A program made the translations under genes and the position numbers. From Enterococcus diestrammenae (GTDB taxonomy: Bacteria > Bacillota > Bacilli > Lactobacillales > Enterococcaceae), in the NCBI RefSeq assembly GCF_009933255.1, contig NZ_MAEI01000052.1, positions 1-64,000 of the forward strand: a DNA stretch of 64,000 bases, given 5' to 3'. Positions 54,328 to 62,871 of the stretch are shown here, piece by piece. Numbering within the stretch: the first letter of the stretch is position 1; every line of letters begins with the position of its first letter. The notes under the pieces are model-generated. The model was not told where the DNA came from and made no database searches. It was given only the letters and a program-made list of their open reading frames with translations.

Positions 54328-54531
54328 AAAACAGGGCAGACTCGTTTCCTGAGAATCCCTCGGGTTGTAGTGGGACCGGTAAATGCCAACTAAAGACCCG
54401 TTGTCATTTACCTTGTCGAAGTCAAACTTGTTGTAAGTCCAACAAAATCGTTGGACAACAACAAGTAATTCCTCGTACATCCTTAACACTACAACCCAAG
54501 AGATTCTCCTCCAACAAGTCCGCCCTGTTTT
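54328..54531 (+). repeat. Type-1 multi-arm inverted-repeat element, copy 3
   Basis: Arms 54328-54372 and 54487-54531 (AAAACAGGGC, GAGAATC, GGGTTGTAGTG paired with CACTACAACCC, GATTCTC, GCCCTGTTTT). Inner hairpins GGTAAATG-CAAC / GTTG-CATTTACC and CTTGTTGT-GTCCAA / TTGGAC-ACAACAAG. Lacks the middle arm of the copy at 30047. Starts 16 bases after the YxeA stop. Confidence 0.9.
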
Positions 54532-54604
54532 ATCGATAAGCGCTTTATTCCCTTTTGCTTCGTAAATCCAGCAACTATTTTCTTGTAGGGTAGCATAAGT
54601 ACCG
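54532..54604 (+). repeat. Conserved linker following type-1 copy 3
   Basis: TATCGATAAGCGC, GCTTCGTAAATCCAGCAA, TATTTTCTTGTAGGGTAGCAT: the same linker as at 30312-30381. Confidence 0.8.
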
Positions 54605-54691
54605 TGAAAAATATCGGCATGATAGGCCACTTAATTCCTGATACTTCAGGATTTTTGGAGCTTATTTTTTTAAGTTCTTTATCTATCAAAA
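54605..54691 (+). repeat. Intergenic repeat module A, copy 5 (5'-truncated)
   Basis: Starts GTGAAAAATATCGGCATGATAGG: the left end of a type-2 arm (GTGAAAAA) is fused to the inside of module A, with the type-2 element and the first part of module A missing. Hairpin CCTGA-tact-TCAGG at 54637-54650, then AAGTTCTTTATCTATC. Abuts a terminator. Confidence 0.82.
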
Positions 54692-54741
54692 AACCGTGAA
54701 CTCGCGATGCCTCCCTGCTCCGCGAGTTCACGGTTTTTTGT
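54688..54741. terminator. Strong bidirectional terminator
   Basis: AACCGTGAACTCGCG / CGCGAGTTCACGGTT, 15 pairs, A6 and T6 flanks. Confidence 0.92.
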
Positions 54742-54810
54742 TAACGAAGATCTGCGAACATTTCAGGATTCCAAAAGACTAAACTTGCAAGAAATTAAAG
54801 ACAACCGGTC

Positions 54811-54881
54811 GGACTTGCTTTTGGAGAATCCCTCAGGTACTACAATTTGAAAGATTCTCCAGAAGTAAGCTCTCTTTTTTT
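54811..54881 (+). repeat. Minimal type-1-derived hairpin acting as terminator
   Basis: GGACTTGCTTTTGGAGAATC pairs with GATTCTCCAGAAGTAAGC, followed by seven T. The arm sequence GGAGAATCCCTCAGGT matches the type-1 arms, so it looks like an element reduced to one hairpin. The gap 54312-54930 holds no gene. Confidence 0.65.
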
Positions 54882-54930
54882 ATCATCTACATATTTTCTT
54901 TGGCTTACCAAGTTTCGTTAGCCTTACTGC

Positions 54931-55830
54931 TTAAACGGTTCCCAATGTTCCCAGATCGGCAAAAAGCAAGATTAAATCATAAGCTTTTTGGTGGTGAATT
55001 TCATTTAAAATTTCGTGTTTCATCCCTGGCAGTTCGCGGCTCTCAATTTTTTGGTAACCTATTTTTCGTAGTGTTTTAATCGTATCGGCTATCCCTTTAG
55101 AACCACCGGTAATTTTGGTATCTTCTGCTCCTACCAGATTCAAAATCGGTAATTGCGGTTTTTCGCAGCGATACTTGTGATAAGCTTTCAGTCCATGATC
55201 CCCTTCCCAAATGGTCAGTAGACTACGCACAGGATAGACTTTCACCATTTTAGGATCTTCCTTAGCTCGCGCGTTATTTTCAGGATTATTTGATAGCCAA
55301 TCATGGGCGACACCTAAATTGCCTGATAAATAGTTTAAAACTTTACTTTCTTGCTCATTGCCCCGTATTTTGGTAAAGCCGCTCCCTAGTTTTACCGCTA
55401 AAGGCACGACTGGTACGTAATTGGCCGTTCCTGTCAAAATCAAGCGATCCAACTGAGCATCATGTTGCTGCAAATAATTACGAGCAATAATCGAGCCAAA
55501 GGAGTGCCCAAAAAGTGTCAAAGGTAGTCCTGGGTATTTTCCTTTGATAAAAGCGGTGATTGCTACTTGATCTGCCACTAATTGCTGAAAGTCCATCATG
55601 ATGCCATGAGGATCTTTAGCAGAGACTGAGCCCCCGTGTCCCCGATTGTCTGATAAAACCACCACATACCCCGCCTGATTCATAAACTGGGCAAAGGGAA
55701 AGTAGCGTTCCTTGTATTCCAAAGCCCCGTGTATAATCTGTAAAATCCCCCGTGGTTGATCAGCAGGAAATAAGGCCAGTTCTAGTTTTGTGCCATTTTC
55801 AGTATTCAATTGATAATAATTTGCTGTCAT
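54931..55830 (-). CDS. Alpha/beta hydrolase, lysophospholipase/monoacylglycerol lipase-like
   Basis: 299 aa. Nucleophile elbow GHSFGS near residue 103-108, oxyanion region HGALEYKERYFPFAQ, and the catalytic His in PGMKHEILNE near 270. The arrangement HG...RGHG...GHSFGS is the hydrolase-4 (PldB/YtpA) family. No signal peptide. Substrate likely a lysolipid or monoglyceride. ATG with AGGAGGATTGAG upstream. Stand-alone gene. Confidence 0.88.
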   Translation of the reverse strand: MTANYYQLNTENGTKLELALFPADQPRGILQIIHGALEYKERYFPFAQFMNQAGYVVVLSDNRGHGGSVSAKDPHGIMMDFQQLVADQVAITAFIKGKYPGLPLTLFGHSFGSIIARNYLQQHDAQLDRLILTGTANYVPVVPLAVKLGSGFTKIRGNEQESKVLNYLSGNLGVAHDWLSNNPENNARAKEDPKMVKVYPVRSLLTIWEGDHGLKAYHKYRCEKPQLPILNLVGAEDTKITGGSKGIADTIKTLRKIGYQKIESRELPGMKHEILNEIHHQKAYDLILLFADLGTLGTV

Positions 55831-55864
55831 CTCAATCCTCCTTGTCTGTCTAGCTGTATGTATT

Positions 55865-55892
55865 GAAAAAGAGCGGGCAATTTGCCCACCCC
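55865..55892 (-). terminator. Terminator of the DIP1984/acetyltransferase unit
   Basis: GGTGGGCAAA / TTGCCCGC followed by TCTTTTT on the minus strand. It lies about 200 bases past the DIP1984 gene stop and 35 bases before the hydrolase start. The gap 55893-56096 shows no other feature. Confidence 0.6.
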
Positions 55893-56096
55893 TGATTCGT
55901 CACTAGTCCCACTACCCACCCTCACAGCTTTAAACTGATAACTGGTAATAAACACAAAAGATGACGACGTTGCCATCCGTCTAAGTTGTCATGAGAAGCT
56001 ATCACTTGTTACAACACCTAGTCAAGTTTCAAAATGGCTCCATTGTTGGTTTTGTTATCCCAATTTAAAGGCTGCTACTCACTATGATTGGACGAC

Positions 56097-56558
56097 TTAT
56101 TCCGGCAGATCTGTCTGCCAATTGGTCTCTTGGATGGCGACATCAAATTCCCGGATTTTCTTGGCGATTTGATCCCGTTTCCGATGATATTCTGGTAAAT
56201 CAATCGTCACCACCATGCGGATCTCCGAGCGTGAATACATATCTTGCCGTTGTTCAGCGCTGTTAATGGCTTCTTCCAACATCTGGAAGTCCCGCCGTGC
56301 CGCTTCTCGAGCTTCAATAGCCGCTGTCAACGTCATCCCCAGTTTGTCAATCACAACGACCGCATTGGTTTCATTGATCCGGGTAATCAATTCGGCTAGT
56401 TCTCGACTAGTTTCTTGATAAGTTTGTAAAATCGCTGCTGGCGCGACAGAAGGTTGATCACCTTCTTGCACCCGCACATTTGCCCGCATTTGATTTTTCA
56501 ACTGTTGTAGTTTGACTTGCAAATCTTTTCTAGTGATTAAACACTCAGCTAATTTCAT
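56097..56558 (-). CDS. DIP1984 family protein
   Basis: 153 aa, largely helical, with coiled-coil character. Opens MKLAECLITRKDLQVKLQQLK and contains NVRVQEGDQPS and LITRINETN, the pattern of the DIP1984/septicolysin-like family of unknown function. ATG preceded by AAAAGGGGCAACTAG. It lies 80 bases downstream of the acetyltransferase gene on the same strand. Confidence 0.85.
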   Translation of the reverse strand: MKLAECLITRKDLQVKLQQLKNQMRANVRVQEGDQPSVAPAAILQTYQETSRELAELITRINETNAVVVIDKLGMTLTAAIEAREAARRDFQMLEEAINSAEQRQDMYSRSEIRMVVTIDLPEYHRKRDQIAKKIREFDVAIQETNWQTDLPE

Positions 56559-56638
56559 GCTAGTTGCCCCTTTTCTTTTCCGATGTGATGGCTAATTCCA
56601 GTGTAACGGAGCTAAGCAAATTCCACAACCAAGGCGCT

Positions 56639-57076
56639 TTATTCAAACCGTTTGTCCATTTTGATATGGGGAACCGGCGCATGAGCCATTTGATAAATGT
56701 TACCAAATGCTCGATAACCCAATTTTTCATAAAAAGCCTGCGCTGATACTCGTGCTTCCAGCCAAACACCTTGAGCGCCTGCTTCTTGGGCTATTTCTTC
56801 TAACTTTTGTAGCAATTGACGCCCAACCCCACGACTTTGAATTTCCGGATCGACACACAAATAATCCACCGACTGCCAGTTGTCTTCTTGCTGACTCATC
56901 ACACCTACTCCCAACAATTGACTAGCTTCATAGGCGCCCAAGATCAAGGCTTGGCTTTCCTTAAAGAAATCTTCATCGGCAATATTTAACCCCAGTGGTT
57001 GCCGCATCACACGATTACGCAATGCTAAGGTTTCTTTGTAAGCTGTGGTACCGTATACGATTGTTTGCAATTCCAT
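56639..57076 (-). CDS. GNAT family N-acetyltransferase
   Basis: 145 aa GNAT enzyme of the ElaA-like/YjcF kind. Acetyl-CoA loop QSRGVGRQLLQKLEEIA near 83-99 and C-terminal FYEKLGYRAFG. Substrate unknown; the N-terminal ALRNRVMRQPLGL is found in the YjcF/Eis-neighbour group that acts on small molecules or proteins. Probably first of a two-gene unit with the DIP1984 gene. Confidence 0.87.
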   Translation of the reverse strand: MELQTIVYGTTAYKETLALRNRVMRQPLGLNIADEDFFKESQALILGAYEASQLLGVGVMSQQEDNWQSVDYLCVDPEIQSRGVGRQLLQKLEEIAQEAGAQGVWLEARVSAQAFYEKLGYRAFGNIYQMAHAPVPHIKMDKRFE

Positions 57077-57242
57077 TTGACTATCCCTTCCACTAATTGA
57101 ATTGCCTTTATTTTAACGCAGCCGCCGAACTTTCGCAAAAATCCTCCGTTACTCCAAAAAGCCCCATCCTTTCATTTCAAGAAAGCTTTCCTTCTATGCT
57201 AGAATGAAAAAAACGACTGTTTCATAAGTTTAAGGATGATTT

Positions 57243-57256
57243 TTAGGTTCGCCTAA
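57243..57256. promoter_or_regulatory. MntR/DtxR-type operator of mntH
   Basis: TTAGG-ttcg-CCTAA in a T-rich context, close to the MntR consensus (TTTAGG / CCTAAA). A TACAAT -10-like box lies about 30 bases downstream, and the mntH start 68 bases downstream. Manganese-dependent repression is inferred. Confidence 0.7.
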
Positions 57257-57323
57257 CTTTTTGCTTTTATTTTCAGAAAAGTGGGTGTACAATGACACCG
57301 ACTAGGAGAAAGAAGGAATTTGG

Positions 57324-58892
57324 ATGCACCAAAATCACTCGAAGTCCAACAAATTGGTTACGCGTACCAATGGATTATCCTTGGAAGAAATCAATGGTAC
57401 GGTTAAAGTTCCCAAAGGCAAGGGCTTTTGGCGAACGCTATTCGCTTATTCTGGACCAGGAGCCTTAGTAGCAGTGGGCTACATGGATCCCGGTAACTGG
57501 TCCACCTCCATTACCGGTGGGCAAAACTTTCAATACTTACTGATGTCAGTCATCTTGATATCCAGTCTGATTGCCATGCTCCTTCAATACATGGCAGCAA
57601 AACTGGGCATCGTCACACAGATGGATTTGGCGCAAGCAATCCGGGCTCGGACTAGCAAACGCTTAGGGATTATTTTATGGATTATCACTGAGCTTGCCAT
57701 TATGGCTACGGATATTGCAGAGGTTATTGGGGCGGCGATTGCCTTGTATTTACTCTTTCATATCCCCCTTGTCATCGCCGTGTTTATTACGGTTTTCGAT
57801 GTCTTGTTGCTCTTATTATTGACTAAGATTGGCTTTCGAAAAATCGAAGGCATCGTGGTCTGCTTGATTTTTGTCATTCTCTTTGTCTTCGTTTATCAAG
57901 TAGCGTTGTCTCATCCAGATTGGAGTGAAGTGATCAAAGGTTTTATCCCTACTACCAAAACTTTTTCTGAGGGAACGGTCGTCAATGGGCAAACACCCCT
58001 TGCTGGCTCTTTAGGAATCATTGGTGCTACGGTGATGCCTCACAATTTATACCTCCATTCGGCGGTTTCCCAGACACGAGCTGTCGATCATAGCGACCAA
58101 GAAGAAGTGGCGCAAGCGGTGCGTTTCACCACTTGGGATTCGAATATTCAACTATCGATGGCTTTTATCGTCAATGCCTTACTCTTAATCATGGGAGTCG
58201 CGGTCTTCAAATCAGGGACTGTGGCGGACCCTTCCTTTTTCGGCCTGTTTCAAGCATTGTCCGATCCAAGTACCATGAGCAATGGGATTTTAGTCGAAGT
58301 TGCCAGAACTGGAATTTTATCCACGCTTTTCGCAGTAGCACTGCTAGCTTCTGGCCAGAATTCGACCATCACAGGTACCTTAACCGGTCAAGTGATCATG
58401 GAAGGTTTCATTCATTTACGAATTCCACTTTGGGTAAGACGCTTAGTTACCCGCTTGATTTCGGTAGTGCCAGTAATGATCTGTGTCCTCTTTACCCAAA
58501 GTGACGATCCCGTGCAAGAACACACAGCGCTAAACAACTTGATGAACAACTCACAGGTCTTCTTGGCTTTTGCCTTACCGTTTTCGATGCTGCCCTTACT
58601 GATGATGACCAACAATAGCGCAATGATGGGAACCCGCTTCCGCAATCGCCCCATTTTACAAGTGCTCGGCTGGATTTCCGTGATTGCATTGACCTTTTTG
58701 AACTTGCGGGGATTGCCTGATGATATCAGAGGCTTTTTCGGTAGCCAGGCCACAGCTAGTCAACTCCAGATGGCTAACCTGATTGCCTATTTACTAATCA
58801 TTGCGGTTCTCGCTTTGCTGGCATGGACGGTAAGAGACCTTTATCACAGCAACAAAGCCTACGAAGAAAACCAGAAACTGCATAAGCAATAA
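57324..58892 (+). CDS. mntH: Nramp manganese transporter MntH
   Basis: 522 aa, eleven to twelve membrane segments. Metal-site motif [12 protein letters not shown] near residues 49-60 (the DPGN motif) and the signature [14 protein letters not shown] (MPH motif) near 235-248 are intact. It imports manganese with protons. ATG with AGAAAGAAGGAAT upstream. The MntR-type box in front supports manganese-repressed expression. Confidence 0.96.
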   Translation: MHQNHSKSNKLVTRTNGLSLEEINGTVKVPKGKGFWRTLFAYSGPGALVAVGYMDPGNWSTSITGGQNFQYLLMSVILISSLIAMLLQYMAAKLGIVTQMDLAQAIRARTSKRLGIILWIITELAIMATDIAEVIGAAIALYLLFHIPLVIAVFITVFDVLLLLLLTKIGFRKIEGIVVCLIFVILFVFVYQVALSHPDWSEVIKGFIPTTKTFSEGTVVNGQTPLAGSLGIIGATVMPHNLYLHSAVSQTRAVDHSDQEEVAQAVRFTTWDSNIQLSMAFIVNALLLIMGVAVFKSGTVADPSFFGLFQALSDPSTMSNGILVEVARTGILSTLFAVALLASGQNSTITGTLTGQVIMEGFIHLRIPLWVRRLVTRLISVVPVMICVLFTQSDDPVQEHTALNNLMNNSQVFLAFALPFSMLPLLMMTNNSAMMGTRFRNRPILQVLGWISVIALTFLNLRGLPDDIRGFFGSQATASQLQMANLIAYLLIIAVLALLAWTVRDLYHSNKAYEENQKLHKQ

Positions 58893-58896
58893 ATAG

Positions 58897-58943
58897 ATAG
58901 CCCTAGACCAGTTGTGCAATACACCTCGTCTAGGGCTATTTTC
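58897..58943. terminator. Terminator between mntH and modA
   Basis: ATAGCCCTAGAC / GTCTAGGGCTAT followed by TTTTCG; serves convergent genes. Confidence 0.87.
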
Positions 58944-58950
58944 GAAATTA

Positions 58951-59760
58951 TTATTTGGTTGAAGCTAAAGGAGTAAACCCATACTCACGAAAAATAGCGG
59001 CCGCTTTGTCCGATTGTAAAAAGGCGAGAAAATCCTTGGTAGCTTGCGGATGCTGACTCGTTTTCACCACTGCCGCTGGATAAAGAATCGGTTCGCTCAA
59101 ACTAGCGGCTGGTGCTTCATCAATGACCGTCACCTGATCAGTGGTCTTCGCATCTGTTTCATAGACTAGCCCGGCTTCAGCACTGCCGGCCGCTACCCAA
59201 TGAAGAACTTCCGTCACATTGGTCCCAAGACTAAAACGATTGGCTAGTGAACCCCATAGATTGAGTTTTTCTAAAATAGCTTGGGCATATTGACCAGCTG
59301 GGACACTTTCAGGATCACCGATAGCAATACTAGTGGCCTTTGTAATATCGGTAAAGCTTTCCAGATTTGCAGGATTGTCTTGCGGGGTGATCAAGACAAC
59401 CTTGTTTTCTAAAATATTTTCCACAGTGGTCTTGTCCACTAAGTCCTCAGCGGTTAAGGCATCCATCTGCTTCGTGGCTGCCGAAAAAAATAAATCCGCC
59501 TCCATGCCTGCCTCAATCTGAGTCTGCAGCTTCCCTGAGCTATCATAAGTGCCTTCCACGTTAATTGTCGGATGAGCTTTTTCGTACATAGGGATTAATT
59601 TTTCTTGGAAAGCATACTCTAGACTTGAGGCTGCTGCGATTTTCAACGTTGTTTTGGGTTTAATTGTTTTAGCTGTCCTTTGGGCTCCTTCAGTGTCACT
59701 ACAACCAGAAATTCCCAAAAGCAAAGTCAACACTAGCAATAATTTAGATAAATATTTCAA
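58951..59760 (-). CDS. modA: Molybdate-type ABC transporter substrate-binding lipoprotein ModA
   Basis: 269 aa. Signal peptide with lipobox ISGC, then LKIAAASSLEYAF, VEGTYDSSGKLQTQIEAGMEADLFFSA and the C-terminal REYGFTPL, all ModA landmarks. The TTG start at 59760 is eight bases after GGGGGA; the frame extends 24 codons upstream without support. It stands alone: no modB or modC follows within this window, so partner permease and ATPase must lie elsewhere or be absent. Tungstate or another oxyanion is possible. Confidence 0.87.
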   Translation of the reverse strand: MKYLSKLLLVLTLLLGISGCSDTEGAQRTAKTIKPKTTLKIAAASSLEYAFQEKLIPMYEKAHPTINVEGTYDSSGKLQTQIEAGMEADLFFSAATKQMDALTAEDLVDKTTVENILENKVVLITPQDNPANLESFTDITKATSIAIGDPESVPAGQYAQAILEKLNLWGSLANRFSLGTNVTEVLHWVAAGSAEAGLVYETDAKTTDQVTVIDEAPAASLSEPILYPAAVVKTSQHPQATKDFLAFLQSDKAAAIFREYGFTPLASTK

Positions 59761-59910
59761 ATTACTTTCCCCCAAATACAAGGTAGACCCGTTTTCCCAT
59801 CGTATCTCCCGATTTTTAAGCGCTTTCTTCAAATAGAGTCTAACACGCTCTCCTAAAAAAAGATAGCGGAAATCTAAAATATTTTTTTACCGTCTAAAAT
59901 ATTTTAATTA

Positions 59911-59953
59911 AAAAAAGCTTATCTAGCCAGTTAACCGCCAGACAAGCTTTTTA
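59911..59953. terminator. Terminator of the DUF2200 gene
   Basis: AAAAAGCTT-TCT / AGA-AAGCTTTTT with A and T flanks, five bases beyond the stop on the minus strand. Confidence 0.8.
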
Positions 59954-59957
59954 CTTC

Positions 59958-60308
59958 TTAGCTCCGTAAAATTTTAGCCAAAGCCTTCCCTTTAGCCAAT
60001 TCATCCACCAACTTATCCATATAGCGGATTTCTTGCATCAGAGGCTCCTCAATATTTTCCACCCGTACACCACAGACGACGCCTTTGATTAGGGTACGAT
60101 TGGGATTCAATCGTGGTGCTTCTGCAAAAAACTGTTCCAAATCAACTGCTACTGCAATTTGTGCCAGCAACTGCTCCTGAGTATAGCCAGTCAACCAACG
60201 AAGCACTTCATCAAGCTCGGCTTGGGTACGGTCTTTTCGCTCCACTTTGTTGACATACAAGGGATAGATACTTGCAAAGGTCATATGATATACTTTTGGA
60301 TCCGCCAT
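59958..60308 (-). CDS. DUF2200 family protein
   Basis: 116 aa. Contains [36 protein letters not shown] and later [33 protein letters not shown], the two conserved blocks of DUF2200. Function unknown; the family has the size of small cytoplasmic helical proteins. ATG preceded by GAGGAAGCAAA. Divergent from the double-cubane gene. Confidence 0.85.
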   Translation of the reverse strand: MADPKVYHMTFASIYPLYVNKVERKDRTQAELDEVLRWLTGYTQEQLLAQIAVAVDLEQFFAEAPRLNPNRTLIKGVVCGVRVENIEEPLMQEIRYMDKLVDELAKGKALAKILRS

Positions 60309-60572
60309 TTTGCTTCCTCATTTCTAGTTTTGATTATTGTACCATTTCTTTGTTAGGAAGAAAGCACAAATGCTCGTTATCATTAAGACTCCCTAATGTT
60401 TCAAAAATTTTATTTTTTAATAATTAATATTTTTTAGCGATTCTCTTTGTCTTCTCTCATGAAAGATTGTCAAACTGAAAAGCAACGATTATACTTCGCT
60501 TGTTACCGTTTACATACGCTGATAGGCAGCGCTATCTTTTCAAAATATATCATAGACAAAGAGGTCGATTAC

Positions 60573-61739
60573 ATGGAAGTTAAAACAACGTTACCAGAAA
60601 TTTTCGATGAATTTGGTGAAGCGCGCCAACAAGGATTTCTCGCCGTCAAAGAGATGAAGAAAAACGGACAGCCGGTGGTAGGCGTCTACTGTACCTTTAT
60701 GCCAGAAGAGCTCGTCTTAGCCGCTGGAGCGATTCAAATCAGCTTGTGCTCCACTTCTGATGAAACCATCCCTGATGCGGAAGAAGATCTCCCCCGCAAC
60801 CTTTGCCCCTTGATTAAATCCAGTTACGGCTTTGGCAAGACGGACAAATGCCCGTACTTTTATTTTTCCGACTTGGTAGTTGGTGAAACCACTTGTGATG
60901 GCAAGAAAAAAATGTACGAATACATGGCGGGATTCAAGGATCTGTATTTGATGCAACTTCCCCACAATCGTGACACCGTCGCTAGCAAACAACTTTGGTA
61001 CAGTGAGTTGGTGGCCTTCAAAGAAAAACTGGAGGACTATTTCGGTGTGACCATCACCGAGGATGCCATCCGCCAAGCCATTCACTTAAAAAATCGGGAA
61101 CGCATCGCAAAACAAAATTTCTATCGCTTAGGCCAATTAAATCCTCCCGCTATCGCTGGTAGCGAAATCTTCAAAGTCATGTACGGGGCGCAATACAAGT
61201 TTGACAAAGAAGAAATCATTGCCACTCTGGAAGAAACCACCGCCAAAGTCAAAGCTCAATATTTGGCAGGTCTACGGCTAGACGATAAGCCTCGAATTTT
61301 AGTCACTGGCTCTCCCATCGGTGGCGTGACAGAAAAAGTCATCCGTGCCATCGAAGAAAATGGGGCGATTGTCGTCGCCTTCGAAAACTGTACCGTTGCC
61401 AAAGCTGTCGAAAAACTTGTCGACGAAACCCAGCCGGATGTCTATCAAGCCTTAACCGACAAATATTTGCAAATTGGTTGCGCTTGTATGTCCAACAATC
61501 AGCCCCGAAAAGAGCTGTTGAGTCAAATGATTGATGACTATCAAGTCGATGGTGTCATCGATATAGTCTTGCAAAACTGTATTCCATTCTCTGTGGAATC
61601 GTTGCAGATAAAACGTTACTTACAAGAAGAGAAACAAACACCTTATATGTATCTCGAAACCGACTATTCGACTGCTGATGTAGAACAAATCAATACTCGT
61701 GTAGCTGCCTTTATCGAAATGTTGGCGGTGACGGTGTGA
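60573..61739 (+). CDS. Double-cubane-cluster reductase, 2-hydroxyacyl-CoA dehydratase family (YjiM/HgdB-like)
   Basis: 388 aa. The HgdB/BcrB fold is marked by GVYCTFMPEELVLAAGA and cysteine-rich motifs: NLCPLIKSSYGFG, KCPYFYFSDLVVGETTCDGKKKMYE and GCACMSNN, which ligate the iron-sulfur cluster. Stand-alone proteins of this type (DCCP) carry a double-cubane [8Fe-9S] cluster and reduce small molecules in anaerobes; the natural substrate is unknown. ATG at 60573 after AGAGGTC; a longer open frame upstream lacks a site. Coupled to its ATP-driven activase. Confidence 0.88.
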   Translation: MEVKTTLPEIFDEFGEARQQGFLAVKEMKKNGQPVVGVYCTFMPEELVLAAGAIQISLCSTSDETIPDAEEDLPRNLCPLIKSSYGFGKTDKCPYFYFSDLVVGETTCDGKKKMYEYMAGFKDLYLMQLPHNRDTVASKQLWYSELVAFKEKLEDYFGVTITEDAIRQAIHLKNRERIAKQNFYRLGQLNPPAIAGSEIFKVMYGAQYKFDKEEIIATLEETTAKVKAQYLAGLRLDDKPRILVTGSPIGGVTEKVIRAIEENGAIVVAFENCTVAKAVEKLVDETQPDVYQALTDKYLQIGCACMSNNQPRKELLSQMIDDYQVDGVIDIVLQNCIPFSVESLQIKRYLQEEKQTPYMYLETDYSTADVEQINTRVAAFIEMLAVTV

Positions 61740-62557
61740 TGAAGGTCATCGGCTTGGATTCTGGCTCCACCACCACAAAAGGCGTGTTATTTAACGACCG
61801 CCAATTGGTTAAAAAGCATCTGGTTCCCACTGCTGGCGATCCCCAAAAAGCGATGTTGCAAGTATTAGCCGCTTTGGATTGTGCTGCACAATTAACGGAT
61901 GACGCCAAAGTCTCTTCAGTTGATGAGGATATATTTCTAGTCACCACAGGCTATGGGCGCAAACTCTTACCAGCAGATTTAATCGTTACGGAAATCACCT
62001 GTCATGGAAAAGGGGCGGAATATTTACGACCAGGCACCGGGCAAGTCATTGATATCGGCGGCCAAGACAGCAAGACTATTTTACTCAATGCACAAGGTGG
62101 TGTTAGTGAATTTAGCATGAACGATCGCTGCGCTGCCGGGACCGGACGTTTTGTAGAAGTCATGATGCGCACACTAGGGGAAGACATTGAAGTCCTTGAT
62201 GAATTTGTCGCTGATGCCAGCCCAGTCACCATCAACAGCATGTGTACCGTGTTTGCTGAATCAGAAGTCATCAGTTTGATTGCCAAAGGCCAACGCCGAG
62301 AGGATATCGCACTCGGCGTGCTCCACGCCATCGCCAAGCGCATCAACAGTCAATACAGCAAACTGCGCCCGCCCAAAGGAGCCCCCATACTTTTCACCGG
62401 TGGACTTTCGGCAAGTCGCACTTTTACAGAAGTGCTCGCCCAACACGTAGCTGCTCCAGTCATCACTGATCCTCTCTCCCAATACGCCGGAGCGCTGGGA
62501 GCTGCTCAAATTGGATTGAAAAAATGTGAGAAACAACGGGGAACCCTACTTTCGTGA
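61739..62557 (+). CDS. Acyl-CoA dehydratase activase / component of double-cubane reductase (YjiL-like)
   Basis: 272 aa ASKHA-fold ATPase of the BadF/BadG/HgdC family. GLDSGSTTTKGVLF at the N-terminus, DIGGQDSK near 105, and the two Cys of the inter-subunit [4Fe-4S] cluster in NDRCAAGTGRF and NSMCTVFAE. It injects low-potential electrons into the reductase encoded upstream at the cost of ATP. TGATG overlap with the upstream stop; a GTG one codon earlier is possible. Confidence 0.92.
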   Translation: MKVIGLDSGSTTTKGVLFNDRQLVKKHLVPTAGDPQKAMLQVLAALDCAAQLTDDAKVSSVDEDIFLVTTGYGRKLLPADLIVTEITCHGKGAEYLRPGTGQVIDIGGQDSKTILLNAQGGVSEFSMNDRCAAGTGRFVEVMMRTLGEDIEVLDEFVADASPVTINSMCTVFAESEVISLIAKGQRREDIALGVLHAIAKRINSQYSKLRPPKGAPILFTGGLSASRTFTEVLAQHVAAPVITDPLSQYAGALGAAQIGLKKCEKQRGTLLS

Positions 62558-62566
62558 TTAAACAAA

Positions 62567-62607
62567 CAGGACAACCCCACGATTAATTGTGGGACTTGTC
62601 TTATTTT
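62567..62607 (+). terminator. Terminator of the double-cubane pair
   Basis: GGACAACCCCAC / GTGGGACTTGTC followed by TTATTTT. Confidence 0.75.
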
Positions 62608-62609
62608 GG

Positions 62610-62666
62610 TAAAAAAAAGAGGGCTAAACACCTTTAAAATGCTTGCGCAACGGTGTTTATCCCTCT
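62610..62666 (-). terminator. Terminator of tRNA-Gln
   Basis: On the minus strand GAGGGATAAACACC / GGTGTTTAGCCCTC followed by eight T, 17 bases past the tRNA 3' end. Confidence 0.9.
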
Positions 62667-62682
62667 TAAATTTAACTATAGA

Positions 62683-62755
62683 TTGGGATAGCAGGGCTCG
62701 AACCTGCACTTACCTGATTCAGAGTCAGGCGCCTTACCAGTTTGGCCATATCCCA
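62683..62755 (-). tRNA. tRNA-Gln (anticodon CUG)
   Basis: Seven-pair acceptor TGGGATA / TATCCCA, T-arm GGTTCGAGCC, anticodon arm CCTGA-CTCTGAA-TCAGG giving anticodon CTG, discriminator A. The TGGGATA acceptor is typical of Firmicutes tRNA-Gln. CCA is not encoded. 73 nt. Single gene with its own terminator. Confidence 0.93.
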
Positions 62756-62817
62756 AAAATCCAACGATAATATGATAACGCCAGTTGCCGGATTGTTCAA
62801 GGGATAAGACTTGATCG

Positions 62818-62866
62818 TAAAAAAACCAAGGAATTAGATTGAATCCATTCCCCGGCTTTTTTATTA
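62818..62866 (-). terminator. Terminator of ddh
   Basis: CCGGGGAAT / ATTCCTTGG on the minus strand followed by TTTTTTT, six bases past the stop. Confidence 0.82.
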
Positions 62867-62871
62867 GCTAT

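Noticed and set aside
56580..56638. Possible coding extension of the GNAT gene past its stop toward 56560
   Set aside because: The extra frame overlaps the spacer only and conflicts with the conserved GNAT C-terminus, which is complete at the given stop.
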